Source of the DNA: Stereum hirsutum FP-91666 SS1
Taxonomy: Eukaryota > Basidiomycota > Agaricomycetes > Russulales > Stereaceae
DNA length: 64,000 nucleotides
Direction: 5' to 3'
Assembly (NCBI RefSeq): GCF_000264905.1
Contig: NW_006763132.1
Coordinates: 3,206,696-3,270,695, forward strand
A program made the position numbers and the translations under genes. This document shows positions 34,160 to 44,660 of the stretch, piece after piece. The notes beneath the pieces were generated by a model. It made no database searches and had not been told where the DNA came from. It was given only the letters and a program-made list of their open reading frames with translations. Within the stretch, counting starts at the first letter, position 1, and each line of letters begins with the position of its first letter.

Positions 34160-36430
34160 TTGTTCGACCGGTACGCACACACCTCTTCGCCACCCCCTCC
34201 CAAACATTGCTTTAATTGCCAACCTTTCTCCCACCACATAGTATCATATCTTAAATGCTCTTTGGGGGTTTTTGGTGGGCTTCTATACCTATCAATTTGC
34301 CCGTTAAGCTCGCTTGGCCTGATGCTCTGTGCTCTGCCATGCCAGATCAAGGTTTCTCACGGCCCTCCCAAGCCCATATCTCATCGCAGAGGTTCGTCAA
34401 GTCCCCCTATCGCTTTCATTGTATCACTCACCCCTGTTTCTTGGCCCTCCGAAGTGGCCTCGGTCATCAGATTGACACACGAAAGCCTCGTCGTTTCCGT
34501 ACGGCGTCCCTCACCCTCACGTGCACCCCCTCCCAGGCCCATATTTCTCCGCAGAGGTTCGCCAAAACCCTCTATCACTTTCGTCGTCTCACTGACCACC
34601 ATTTTTTTGTCTTCGGAATCGTCCTAGGTAGTCAGATCGCCCAGTGAAAGTCTCCTCATTTGCGTACGGCCAAACCCTCCCCCTCAGCCCCTCCCAAATT
34701 CATACATTATCCCAGAGGTTCGTCAAATGTGCTTAATGCTTTCGTCATGTCACTTACCCCTGTTTTCAGGCCCTCCGAGCGATCTTGGTCGTCAGATTGT
34801 CCGGCGAATGTCTCCTCGTTTCCGTACGGCCCACCCTCTCCCTCGCCACTCACAAATCCATATTCCACCACAGAGGTTCGTCATATTCCCTTATCTCATT
34901 CGTTGTATTACTCACCCCTGCTTTTAGGCCCTCCAAATCGACCTGGGTTGTTGGGTTGACGGGCGAAAGCCTCGTTGTTTCCGTACGGGCCTCCCTCACC
35001 CTCACCCCCTCCCTAACCTATCCATTTTCGCAGAGGTTCGTAAACAACTCCTATCGCTTTTGTCGTGTCACTCACCCTCGTTTTTAGGCTCTCGGAATTG
35101 ACCTGGGTCGTCGGATTGACGGTTGAAGGCCTCGTCGTTTCTGTCCGGGCCTCCCTCACCCTCACTCCCTGTCAAACCCACATATTATCCCAGAGGTTTG
35201 TCAAATCCGCCTATCGCTGTCGTCTTGTTGCTTAACCTTGTTTTTAGGTCCTCCGAGTCGATCTGGGTTGTCAGATCGACGCGCGAAAGCTTCCTCGTTT
35301 CCGTACAGGCCTCCCTCCCCATCACCCCCTTCCAAATGCATCCCTCATCACAGAGGTTCGTTTAATTTCCCTATCTCTTTCCTTTCATTACTTACCCTCG
35401 TTTTCAGGTCCTCCGAACCAACCAACCTGGGTCGTCGGATCAACGGGCGAAAGCCTCGTCGTTCGCGTGCGGGCCTCCTTACCCCTCACCCCTCCCGAAC
35501 CCATAAACCCTCACAAAGGTCTGTAAAATCTCTCAATCCCTTTCACCTTATCGCTCACCCCATTTTTAGGTCCTCCGAAGCGATTTGGGTCGTCGGATTG
35601 TCCGTCGAAAGCATCCTCGTTTGCGTGCATCCCTCTCTCCCCATCACCCTCCCACCTTAAATTTTGCCAGCACAGATCACCCCGCAACCCTATTCCTCTT
35701 GTATTATTATTTAGCCTTGTGCTCCGGCCTTCTGCATCGGCCTTATGTGTTGCCTTGGCCAATGCTTTCCTCGTTCAGCCGGTAAGCCCACCCTCCCCAC
35801 TTTACCCCTCCCCACCTCACATTTCGTCGCCATAAATCTCCACTCCACTCCATCTCTATCGTCTCCTTACTGAACCCTGTTTTTAGATCTCCTGAATCTT
35901 CCTGAGCCGTCGGTTTGACCGGCAAAGCGATTGCTCGACTGGTAAGCCCTCCCTCCCCACTTCACCCCTCCCCACCGCAAATTTCACCGCCATAAATCAT
36001 CAAATCACTCTGTCCCTGTCGTCTCCTTACTAAACCCCGTTTTCAGACACCCCTGATACGCCTGAGGCATCGGATTGGCCACTGGAGCTCTTGGTCAAAC
36101 TGTACGCCCCTCCCTCTCGCTCACCTCCTCCCAATGTACATTTTTTGTCACTCTTCGCTCTACTACCCTATTCCTCTCGTCTCACCGCTTACTCTCATTT
36201 TCAGACCTTCTGAATATGCATGAAGTGTTCGATTGAGCGGCGTTTACTCTGTTCTAGTCGTAAGCCCTTCTCTCTCCCTCACCCCCTTCCCAGCATGCAT
36301 TTCGGCGCCACCCTCCGCCCCATTAAAGATTGTTTTAATTTTATCACTCACTACTGTTTCCAGGGTCCAAAAACTCGCCTGAGATGTCATATTGACAGCT
36401 GGGGTCTTTACTCCGAACATATGCCCCTCC
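34160..36430 (+). repeat. Tandem array of 13 exon-intron-like cassettes, ~160-bp period
   Basis: Thirteen units each contain a core bounded by AG on the left and GT on the right. The cores are 34444-34498, 34609-34663, 34770-34823, 34928-34982, 35088-35142, 35248-35302, 35408-35466, 35570-35624, 35715-35781, 35887-35941, 36047-36101, 36205-36259 and 36364-36418. Ten of 13 cores are exactly 55 nt. The spacers begin GTACGG/GTAAGC-like, are very C/T-rich, carry branch-point-like CTNAC/TACTAAAC and end TTTTAG or TTTCAG. Units 1-8 are alike; units 9-13 are much diverged but keep the same plan. Units 10 and 12 have stops in all three frames, so the array cannot encode one continuous protein. The first two units have lost AG and the last has lost GT. 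Confidence 0.75.
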
Positions 36431-36644
36431 CTAATCCAAAATATTTTCGCCATACTTCGCTACACCACTTGATCCCTTTTGGGACAGTGAATGTGGAGGC
36501 ATTGGTACTTTATTTAGAGTTATGGCCTTTATGAAAATGCAATGGGATTAACTCCGGCCTGAGCCTGAAATATTGAAGTAAGAGGTGCAAAGAAGTAGAT
36601 TAAGGACTCGAGGGCAAAAAAAAAAGAAGGCAAGTACAAGCACA

Positions 36645-38430
36645 TCAGAAACACAAACAAGTACGACCACACTCGCGGCAGGCCTCGGTTCGCTGTTTCT
36701 CTGGATTAAAGTAGTCCTCCCGCTCCATTAAGTCATCATTCCACGAAAGCAGATACTTGAATAATGTTGCCATGTCTCCATTATCGGACCATCCGCCCCA
36801 TGAACAGACCTGTGGAATCGGCCAACGGCGAACTTTCACAAGGTGCTGAGCGCCACCGCGTCGAAACGAATGTGTTCCATAGGGGCGTGGGTCAACTCCG
36901 ATATCGACAAGGTTATTGCGGAAGCATTCCATGAACGACCCGGGCGACTGATGTATTAACGACATAAGTGTTTGCTAGGTATAAATTGAGTAACATCCTA
37001 CTTACCATCTGATGCTCGATGTTCTCACTAAACTTATTCCCGACCTTTCGCTTGAAGACGAACCCTTTGAGACTCGGATTATAGCGATGAGTGACCAGCA
37101 GCCACTCTGCCACGGCCTTTACCGGACAAAGGTGGGGTTTTGCCTGGTTTGTATAGAGATAGAATGGGGCTATTCCTGTAAATGCGCGATAGGAGTAAAT
37201 CAGCTGTAGATCAAAGTGACACGACAAGAATGACCAAAGCAGAACGCACCACCAGTTTGATGAGTCTTACGGAACGGCAGCTTTACTTTCAGGCGCACCT
37301 TACCTGGACTGTACTCTTGCCACTCAATCCAGTGCCACTCAATTCGCAGAGCCTCATCAAATCGGAGGAGGCAGTGGAATGCAATCACGTAGAGGGCATG
37401 AAGCATGATGCGTAAATCTTTACCCGCCCATTGATCTGATGACGCCTGCTTTCGTTTCTTGGGCCCGTATTCAGCCTCGGTGAATGACTGATTGAAGGCG
37501 TACATCTGGCGAATTGTTTCCTCATCAATCGCTCGCGCACTGGTTACAACTTCGCCCTCCCGAACCTATGGTAACATCGGAGGCTCAGCGACCATAGATA
37601 ATCCGAGAGACCTCGAGAATTCTACAGTGTTGGGACATACCTTCCGACGACGAAGACTGATCATATATTGCGAAACGACAAGAGAAAGTGAGGGGTTTCC
37701 TGAACACTGACCATCACGCTCCTCCCATGTCTGGCATCCCAGCTTGCACTCCCTCCCAAACTTGTGGCTCATCGCCGCACGAATCTTCTGAGCGTGACCA
37801 TATGTTGCGATAGGTGTAGTGAGAGGCTTCGGAGAGTTTGTGTATATGTCACGGTTGTCGCACCTGATAAAGTCCGAAAAAACAAATTATGGGTAAGAGA
37901 TCAAACATAAAGTCAAAGCCTAAGATTTGCTTACTTGTGCATGATGAAGAGTGCAATATAGGTGGGTAGGTTTGGATTGAGCTCTCCACAGTCGAGCTCT
38001 GATTGAAGTTTCTCAGCGGATGGAAAGAAGTCGTTTTTTGCACAGAAGGCCGCAAATGTTTTCCAGATGCTGAATAGTTATAGGTGTCAGTATCAGCTAT
38101 TTCGGTAAACCTGTGGTGAATATGTTCATACGTTCGATACTCCTGAGCAGTCTTGCCAACAATAACATCCTCGGATGCTTGCTTCAACGATTCAGCAAGG
38201 TCGGTGAGGTCGATAGCGTTGGAATCATCTGAGAGCCTGCGAAAGGCCTTCTTGGCGGCAATTTCGTCAACCTCCAGCTCGTCAGCTAGTCCGGAAACCT
38301 CTTCGTCCCGATCCATCTGGACAGTTTCTAAGTCGATGTCTTCACCGTCGAGGCAGTCCGTCAGAGTGCTCTGTAGCTCAGCGTGAGAAGTGCCGATGTG
38401 GTTCATCAAAGACGAAAGTATTGCAGGCAT
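36645..38430 (-). CDS. Crypton-like tyrosine recombinase
   Basis: Six exons, complement of 36645-36947, 37006-37175, 37250-37565, 37641-37863, 37935-38069 and 38132-38430, 481 aa, all phases consistent. The N-terminal ~100 residues are acidic. Residues ~100-215 look like a SAM-like core-binding domain. The catalytic domain has Arg287 (CLLRFDE), His407-x-x-Arg410 (THSFRRG), Trp434 in the fourth position (GGWS) and nucleophile Tyr446 (FKYLLSW), so the full R-H-R-W-Y set is present. Enzymes of this type cut and rejoin DNA through a 3'-phosphotyrosine and move Crypton-type elements, which have no terminal inverted repeats. The C-terminal tail has three to four Cys. The gene is divergent from the SAP-domain gene, 265 bp between start codons. 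Confidence 0.9.
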
Positions 38431-38695
38431 GTTGAATAGGTCAAGTTACCAAGTATCAACGGAGCTGGACCGAGATGGAGTTGGAGATGAGCAGAGCGAA
38501 AAACAGGACCTGGGATGGCCATGAAAATGTCAGATCGAGTTCGGGCAGATCGGGGGCGGGTGCGCTCCCCGATCTCACATTTGCCTCCGTCAATTTTAGG
38601 GACATCAGGAGAAATTGACGGTCCTTCACCTCTTTCGCCCCATTCCATTATCCTACCCTCGATTGATACTGGTAATGGTGTCCACTACGCTGGAT
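38431..38695. promoter_or_regulatory. Shared divergent promoter of the recombinase and SAP genes (inferred)
   Basis: The only non-coding DNA between the start codons of the two divergent genes. I saw no clear TATA box or operator-like repeat. The function is inferred from the layout alone. Confidence 0.4.
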
Positions 38696-40661
38696 ATGGC
38701 AGACATCGAGCCAGAGATAATACATCTTCCCGAGCTTGGACAGACATATGTGGAAGGCACCACACTGAAGATGGTTGAACTCACCGTGTAAGTCCATACT
38801 ACCAGAGCGTGTAGCTGCTTGCCATTTTCGTAGTCATCTGTCACTTTTTGCTGACAACATGTGGACTGATGTAGTACCAAGAAGCTTACCGTCGATAAGA
38901 TGAAACCCTACCTGGACGCATATGGATTGGGACACTCGGCCAAGCGAGACGTACTCATTGACCGGCTTCGTAACTTGGCCAAAAATCCTGCACTCTGGAA
39001 TAGGTAACTGTCTTTCCGATATATCACCTTCCTCTAGATTCTGACTAGGAGATTATGAAGCCAATTTCAGTCTACTCCGACCAAGGTCAGGGGTGGTAAT
39101 GCTAGCAGTAAACGGTCCCAAAACAGAAGCTCTGCAAAGAGATTTCGAGCGATGTTCGAAGACGAAAACAAGGCAGATACTCCTGAAGAACATCCAAGCA
39201 AGCGTGTCGCCATAAGCTTCCCAGATCAACGCACAGCAGTAGACATAACCAAGGCTATCGAGTTAGTAAGTGTAGATTTCTTTTAAGTCAATTGGGCAGG
39301 AATCAGTCGCCTCATTCCAAGTTCCTTGTGAGCGTTCTTAGGCCCAGCAAGTTGTGGCGCTCGCACAAGCCCACGTCACTTCCGGCACCACACCGTTGGA
39401 CTCGGAGCCTGGTCAAAATGCAAACGAAGCGTCGCTATTAGGTCGGCCTGTCATGGAGGTAGACGCAGATGTTTCTTCTACAACGGTATGTTCATCCTAA
39501 CTTACCCTTCTTAGCCATCTCTCGGTCGACTCCGAGGACTCGCTCCGAAGCGCAAGTCCCTGTACTCAAATCTGTACTTGCAAGCTTACAAGTATACTAT
39601 TCTTTTTAGCCCGCAGCTGTGCAGCGTCAGCTCATTACGCTCACAAATGCGATCTCGCACGGATTTGGGTTTGTTGGAAACCTGATCGCTCAGCACGGTC
39701 TGCCAGCGGTCCATGCACCGACTCAGGCCTCGATGTCAGCGACCACACACTCGCCGACCGTCACTCATCAGACAGCCCTTCAGTCCGCCAATACCTCTAA
39801 CAGTATACATCCACCTATAATAGCATCCACCCATCTCTCACCTTCTTCCAAGCAAGCCATTCCTCCAACTCGAAGCGCTCATGAACAACCTCAAAGTCCT
39901 CTGAGTGGCACAAGTGTGCCACACTCTGCTCCACTTGATTCAGCGCCTCCACGTTATATTGCTATGCATAGTACTGCCGACAACAACTGCACGGAAGACT
40001 GCCGTACAGCAACACTTACCGATGGTGTCTTAGTCCATTTCCGTTCATCAGATCTACGTCCTCCGCCGACCATCTCATTCGCCGATGATGTCTCCAAGCT
40101 TTTCCGGGAGTGGTACCGCTCTGATTACATTGTGCTCGGTGGGCGCGGTATTCCTATAAGTGAATGGGACAAGCTCTACAAGAAAAAGATCGCAATACAG
40201 GCGCTTGTGAATGCCTGGGATACATTTCGCTCAACTTGGGGTAATTGGAAGGTGCGTCATTCTTTCGGTATTCGCACTCATCTTCTTCTGGGCTTACCAC
40301 AAACTTCATTATCTATTAGTTCATCATTACCGAGTTTGAACGCCTGGGCTGTAATGAAGTTCAGTTCTTCGCCAAGTTCCGAACAGATGAAGGCGCACGG
40401 ATGAGATATCAGGAAATCCTCGACCATCTACAACTGGAGCGTAAGAAACGGGATGCTGATCTGGGTGTTAAAGCAGCGAGGGTAAAGGATTTCTTCGGTG
40501 GTAATCTGGAGTGCCCAGATGCGGGCAACACTTTCACATACAAGAAGAGTGGGCGGGTCATGACGGTGTCCAAGAACACAGAGATAGTGTCACGATTTGA
40601 AGGACTTTGTTCAATGGATCTAGGAGTACAGAGTCGGTGGAATGAGTTCGAGAGCTCATAG
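38696..40661 (+). CDS. SAP-domain DNA-binding protein, partner of the tyrosine recombinase
   Basis: Six exons: 38696-38787, 38875-39003, 39061-39265, 39342-39485, 39610-40251 and 40320-40661, 517 aa. Residues ~37-66 fit the SAP helix-turn-helix (VDKMKPYLDAYGLGHSAKRD and then VLIDRL), which binds AT-rich DNA. A basic segment that may be a nuclear localisation signal follows (KRSQNRSSAKRFR). A Ser/Thr/Pro linker is next. The C-terminal ~190 residues contain SKLFREWYRSD and a charged helical region ending near KNTEIVSRFEGL, which distantly recalls the GCR1_C DNA-binding domain found in fungal Cryptons (weak, by eye). The layout suggests it is the element's accessory DNA-binding protein. Exon 3 was chosen to keep the frame; its acceptor is ATTATGAAG. 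Confidence 0.75.
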
Positions 40662-41499
40662 TCTTAATTTTGTCCTCATTTATCGTTATATCTAACTTAT
40701 CTCATCTCTCTGCTTCAATTTAAGTCTGCTGTGTTGTTTTGATTGTAATTAATGATGGAGATACATAAAAACATGCTCTACCATAGAAGTTGACAATGTG
40801 CTGAGGCCAGAACAGCCAAAAGAAATATAACACGTAAGGCGTAGGGATGGCTAGAGAAAAGAACCCGGAAAAAAAGAGCAAACATAGACAGTTATCACAA
40901 TTTAATGTGAAGCGAGAACAAAGCCCCAATCACAGAAGGGTGCACGAGAGGAAGGCCGTTATGGACAGAAACAACATAGGTGGGGGAGGTGAGATCACAC
41001 GCCAGCGAGACAAGAAACACAAAATGTCAGAAAGAGGGGTGTACGAAAACCAAAAGAAAGTGACACAGAGGAGCGAACGGTGTGGTCACAGATATGTCGC
41101 GAGCAAGTCACACGGGCCACAGCAGCACAGGAGAGGCCAGAACTAGAGAGGGTACATACAATTAATACATACCCGGGGGTCACCATCCTCTTTGACTAAT
41201 CCTCAGTTCATCTCCAGATGGAAATCATGAATCCGAGGCCAATGAAGCCGACGCGAGAGAGCAGAAAGAAAGTGATGTAGTCGCTTCACGCGCAAGTCAA
41301 GTACATGAGAGCGGGAAGCACCAAAATGTGCAAGGCCTCGTGAACCAAGATGTCGAAGAGGGGCAGAAGTATATCTCAAAGAGGTCGAGAGCTCCGTCAA
41401 CAACGATGACGAGGGAGGATAAGAAACGAGGCGAGATGAGACAACACCAGACACTGGAAGTCGAAGCCCGTGCTGGACAAAAACAGCGTCACCGAGAAC

Positions 41500-41640
41500 G
41501 GAGGCAAACCCAGCCCAGCCGGCAGCGTTGACGATGACAACGAGAGAGGCTGGAGTCCTCAAGATGGATGCAAAGAGACATACACCGCAGGGTGGGGCCA
41601 CGAGGACGACGCGCACACCACACACAGATGGAGGCGCTGA
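41500..41640 (-). repeat. GC-rich dispersed repeat, copy B (diverged)
   Basis: The reverse complement contains the words TCTCTTTGCATCC and CCTCTCTCGT shared with copies A and C. Identity is lower, roughly three quarters over the alignable part by eye. Confidence 0.45.
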
Positions 41641-42114
41641 AAGAGGTAGTCATGGACCATGTTCCTTTTGACTACAAGCGTACAGAGGCGAGCTTGGCCC
41701 TTTACACGTGTAGGTCATTCGTTTTCGCTGAAAAACAAATCACCTCGAGCAACGCAAAGGCGTGCTCGTTGATCCGTCGAATGCAGATCGTGCGGTGTGG
41801 CGTGGCGTAGCGTAGTCCGTACGACAAGTCGTACGTTCTCTCACGTCACACGATCAAACGAAACAAAAGATATGGAAATAATAATGAAATTGAGGATGTA
41901 CAAGGAGGCGTTGTGATAAAAAAAAACCCGCACAAACAAGAACGTACCGAGGATTAACATGAACCGTTTTGCCACAACAGACCCCTCACCGCACCCGCCC
42001 GCACATCCACCCGCACACCCACCCACCTCACACTACAGACATCCACCAAAAAGCCCGGACACGCGAAAATGATGCCGATGGGAGGCGATATCCTGCAACG
42101 GGCACGAGAGCGAG

Positions 42115-42310
42115 GCCGGAAAGCACGACGCGAACGCCACGAACGGAGGCGCCGAAAGAGGAATGTTGTCGCGGACCAAAACGGCAGGGGAGAGCGGGAG
42201 TCACGGAGGAGGCGGAGGCAAATGCGCAGAGGCGGGGTCGACGAGGGCGACGACGACGACGAGAGAGGCAGGGGTCCTTGAGGCGGATGCAGAGAGAGAG
42301 GAGGAGGCGC
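42115..42310 (-). repeat. GC-rich dispersed repeat, copy C
   Basis: The reverse complement matches 1749-1940 with long exact runs, including the TCG triplet tract and CCTGCCGTTTTGGTCCGCGA. The two copies are 40 kb apart and in opposite orientation. Confidence 0.65.
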
Positions 42311-43775
42311 GTCATCGAGGGGGAGCGTGCCGAGACGCGCCGCGGAGGGACTGTAGCGTGGGAACGGGGGACTGCAGACGCGGCGTGACTATTTGCAATT
42401 GGACCGTAGACGGGGCGGGAGAAGCGAAAGGAGGCGAGAGGCGAGAGGACGACGGACGGCTCGCTGTTGTCCGTGGCACTGACGCGGCCGAGGCTTGGGA
42501 TGGAGATGACGTCGATCAAAGACATCTTGTTCAAGCTCTCCCGAAAAGCCTCGAAGACTTTCAGGCTCAAGATATGGCTAGCTAATATCATTGACTAGTG
42601 CCCTGTGAAGCGTGAACGAACCATAAACTTCGGAGGCGTTGAAGCGGAATTCCTTCTCCTGCCTAATTGGGACAAGCAGTGGCTGCGAACTTGAAGCGCG
42701 GGTCGCGACTTCGTCGTTTCAGGGTCTGCCTTGTTTCTGTGTCTACTCTCATCTCTCTTCGTGGGCCTTGACCTCTCGCCCGCTGCCACAAAACACCCAC
42801 TGGAGGTTCTCACAGCTCTCTTTTTGTGCTCTTTTTATAGGCTACATGGCCACCTTGAACAGCTGCTGTGCGGTGCTTTGGCCAGCGTGGAATTATTCCT
42901 CGTCGCCGCCTTCAGCATGCAACTCCCATCTGTGCATACACTAGAATCGGCCAAGCTCGCGTCTCGATGGAATCTGATCAAGTGATGGCCTATTCAGTCG
43001 ATGTACGCATGCCACAGAGGTCGACAGGAAAGGATCAGGTGGCGGAGGAGTTGGAAGATGGTGCAGATCCCAGTTCACTCCCGTGCGTTCGCTTTTCCTT
43101 TTCGTCTCATTTTAAGCTTGTTGCTTCCGGTCCTACAATCTCCCCCTTCAAGAGGGGTTGAGCCATTCCCACTTACCAATAACCGTATTCTCCCGTTCTG
43201 ACGCGTCTGTGGAATCCAATGCAACGTGTCAGCTCCGGATATGATCTATCAATTTCTGTAAGTTATTCTCTCGTTACTTGTTTCCTCTCAAGCACATACG
43301 ACCATTCAAGGCCATCTGAGGGTCTCCTCCATCGCGACTGGCAAGCGTCTCAACGCAGTCGTCGCGATGTGCTGGCCGTCCTCCCGTGGCCTGCACTATA
43401 TTGTACTGCAAATACTGACCAACAACCCTTTTTTTGTGTTTACATGGACAACCGATCTACATATATACGCCTACTCCTCATTGTCCTCCTCGCTCCCATA
43501 CTCGTCCCCCTCGTACTCATACTTGTCCTCCTCAGCAATATAGTGGAGCATCGTGAATTCCGGGTGCGAACATTCCCTGGAGACGAGGCTATACTCAAAC
43601 AGAGCAAATTCGCCATTCGAGTCCCAATCATGCGCCAATGCCACGATTCCCTTCTCTCCTTTCCCCTCCTTCTTCGGCTCCTTCGGCAACGACGACTTCT
43701 GCTCGTACTCACCCTCCTCGCCCATGAAGCTGTTCTTGTGCTTGCCATCAACGTTGTCCTCGTGCTCCTCGCGCT

Positions 43776-44449
43776 CCGGAAGATTCGACGGCGTATTTCG
43801 TGGCGGATCTGACGAGTGCTTATTTCAATGTGTGACTGAATATCTCTCCCTTTATCGTCTGCGTTTAGCGCGCAATTGCTGATACTTCCGGTCATACAGC
43901 ACCTCCGTCGAGCGCGGCAACCGCACCATCAACGCCCGCAAACAAGTCCTCCTCCAAGACGAAATCACCTCCTCCGCGTCCGTCATGTGGCGGATGCACA
44001 CGAACGCGACGGTCTCGGTCGACAGCTCCGGGACGTCGGCGACGCTGACGATAGGTGACGAGACGCTCATCATGCAGATCTTGAACGCGCCGAGCGGGGC
44101 GAAGTTCACGACGGGGGAGGCGACGAGGCTTGAGAGCGATCCGGCGTTGCTGAGTGGACAGGTGGATCAGCCGAATCCGGGGGTGACGGTTTTGATGATT
44201 AGTTTGGAGGCGGGGGCTTAGTGAGTTTTCTCTCCTTTTCGATACTCTCCTATCTTTTCCTTCGATTTCCAATTCGGTTCGTTGTTGGTGGAGAGGTGAG
44301 CTGACGAAAGAATTTGGGATGTTCGTAGTCTGCAGGTGTTGTTTAGCCCGCAGTGGTCTGGATTGTCGTCGAGCGATTTCGTCACGCCGGCACGACTGCA
44401 GTTGCCATTAGCTATACTCGTAGGGAGTACACCCCAAAATCGAGACTGA
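43776..44449 (+). pseudogene. Heparinase II/III-like C-terminal remnant
   Basis: Three exons survive: 43776-43831, 43900-44220 and 44329-44449, joined in phase. They encode about 165 residues typical of the C-terminal beta-sandwich of fungal heparinase II/III-like lyases (AYFVADLTSAYFN, NARKQVLLQDEI, WRMHTNATVSV, LQVLFSPQWSG). The catalytic alpha/alpha toroid expected upstream (several hundred residues) is missing; at its place lies unrelated DNA with an antisense acidic frame. I infer a 5' truncation by rearrangement. The exons themselves show no stop, so the loss may be recent. Confidence 0.7.
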
Positions 44450-44660
44450 CAACAACGGCAGTTGACACGTCGCATTGACAAAGTTATACGTGCAAAGTAA
44501 TAAATATGACAATCCGGCTTCTTTTCAGCATATAGAGCACGGGAGCGTAGGGGAGCACATCCAACACAAGGTAAGAGATACGCGAACAGCTATCCACAGC
44601 AAAAAGGCGATAGAAACAACTCTGACACACACAAGCTGTGTTAAGGTACGAAACACATGG

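Larger units (their letters stand above)
40662..43775. other. Repeat-rich, no intact gene
   Basis: Contains two GC-rich repeat copies (see entries), a hairpin around 41818-41835, a C/A-rich stretch of CACCC-type words at 41990-42040 and several medium frames that mirror the GC-rich repeats. 42600-43200 has an open but unrecognised frame. At 43335-43368 lies the third copy of the 30-bp motif, here within a near-palindrome. An acidic minus-strand frame (43471-43760) may be the C-terminus of an unknown protein. Confidence 0.4.

Noticed and set aside
34243..35660. Overlapping plus-strand frames over the cassette array taken as repeat proteins
   Set aside because: They read through the intron-like pyrimidine tracts, and the cassettes do not keep a common frame.
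41990..42040. C/A-rich CACCC words as an interstitial telomere
   Set aside because: They do not repeat the fungal TTAGGG/CCCTAA unit.
41969..42591. Arg/Glu-rich frames on both strands
   Set aside because: They are translations of the GC-rich dispersed repeat; composition explains the long openness.
43471..43760. Acidic minus-strand frame with Glu/Lys-rich ending
   Set aside because: It looks protein-like, but it overlaps the heparinase remnant antisense, has no start or domain, and may be a side effect of the rearranged DNA.
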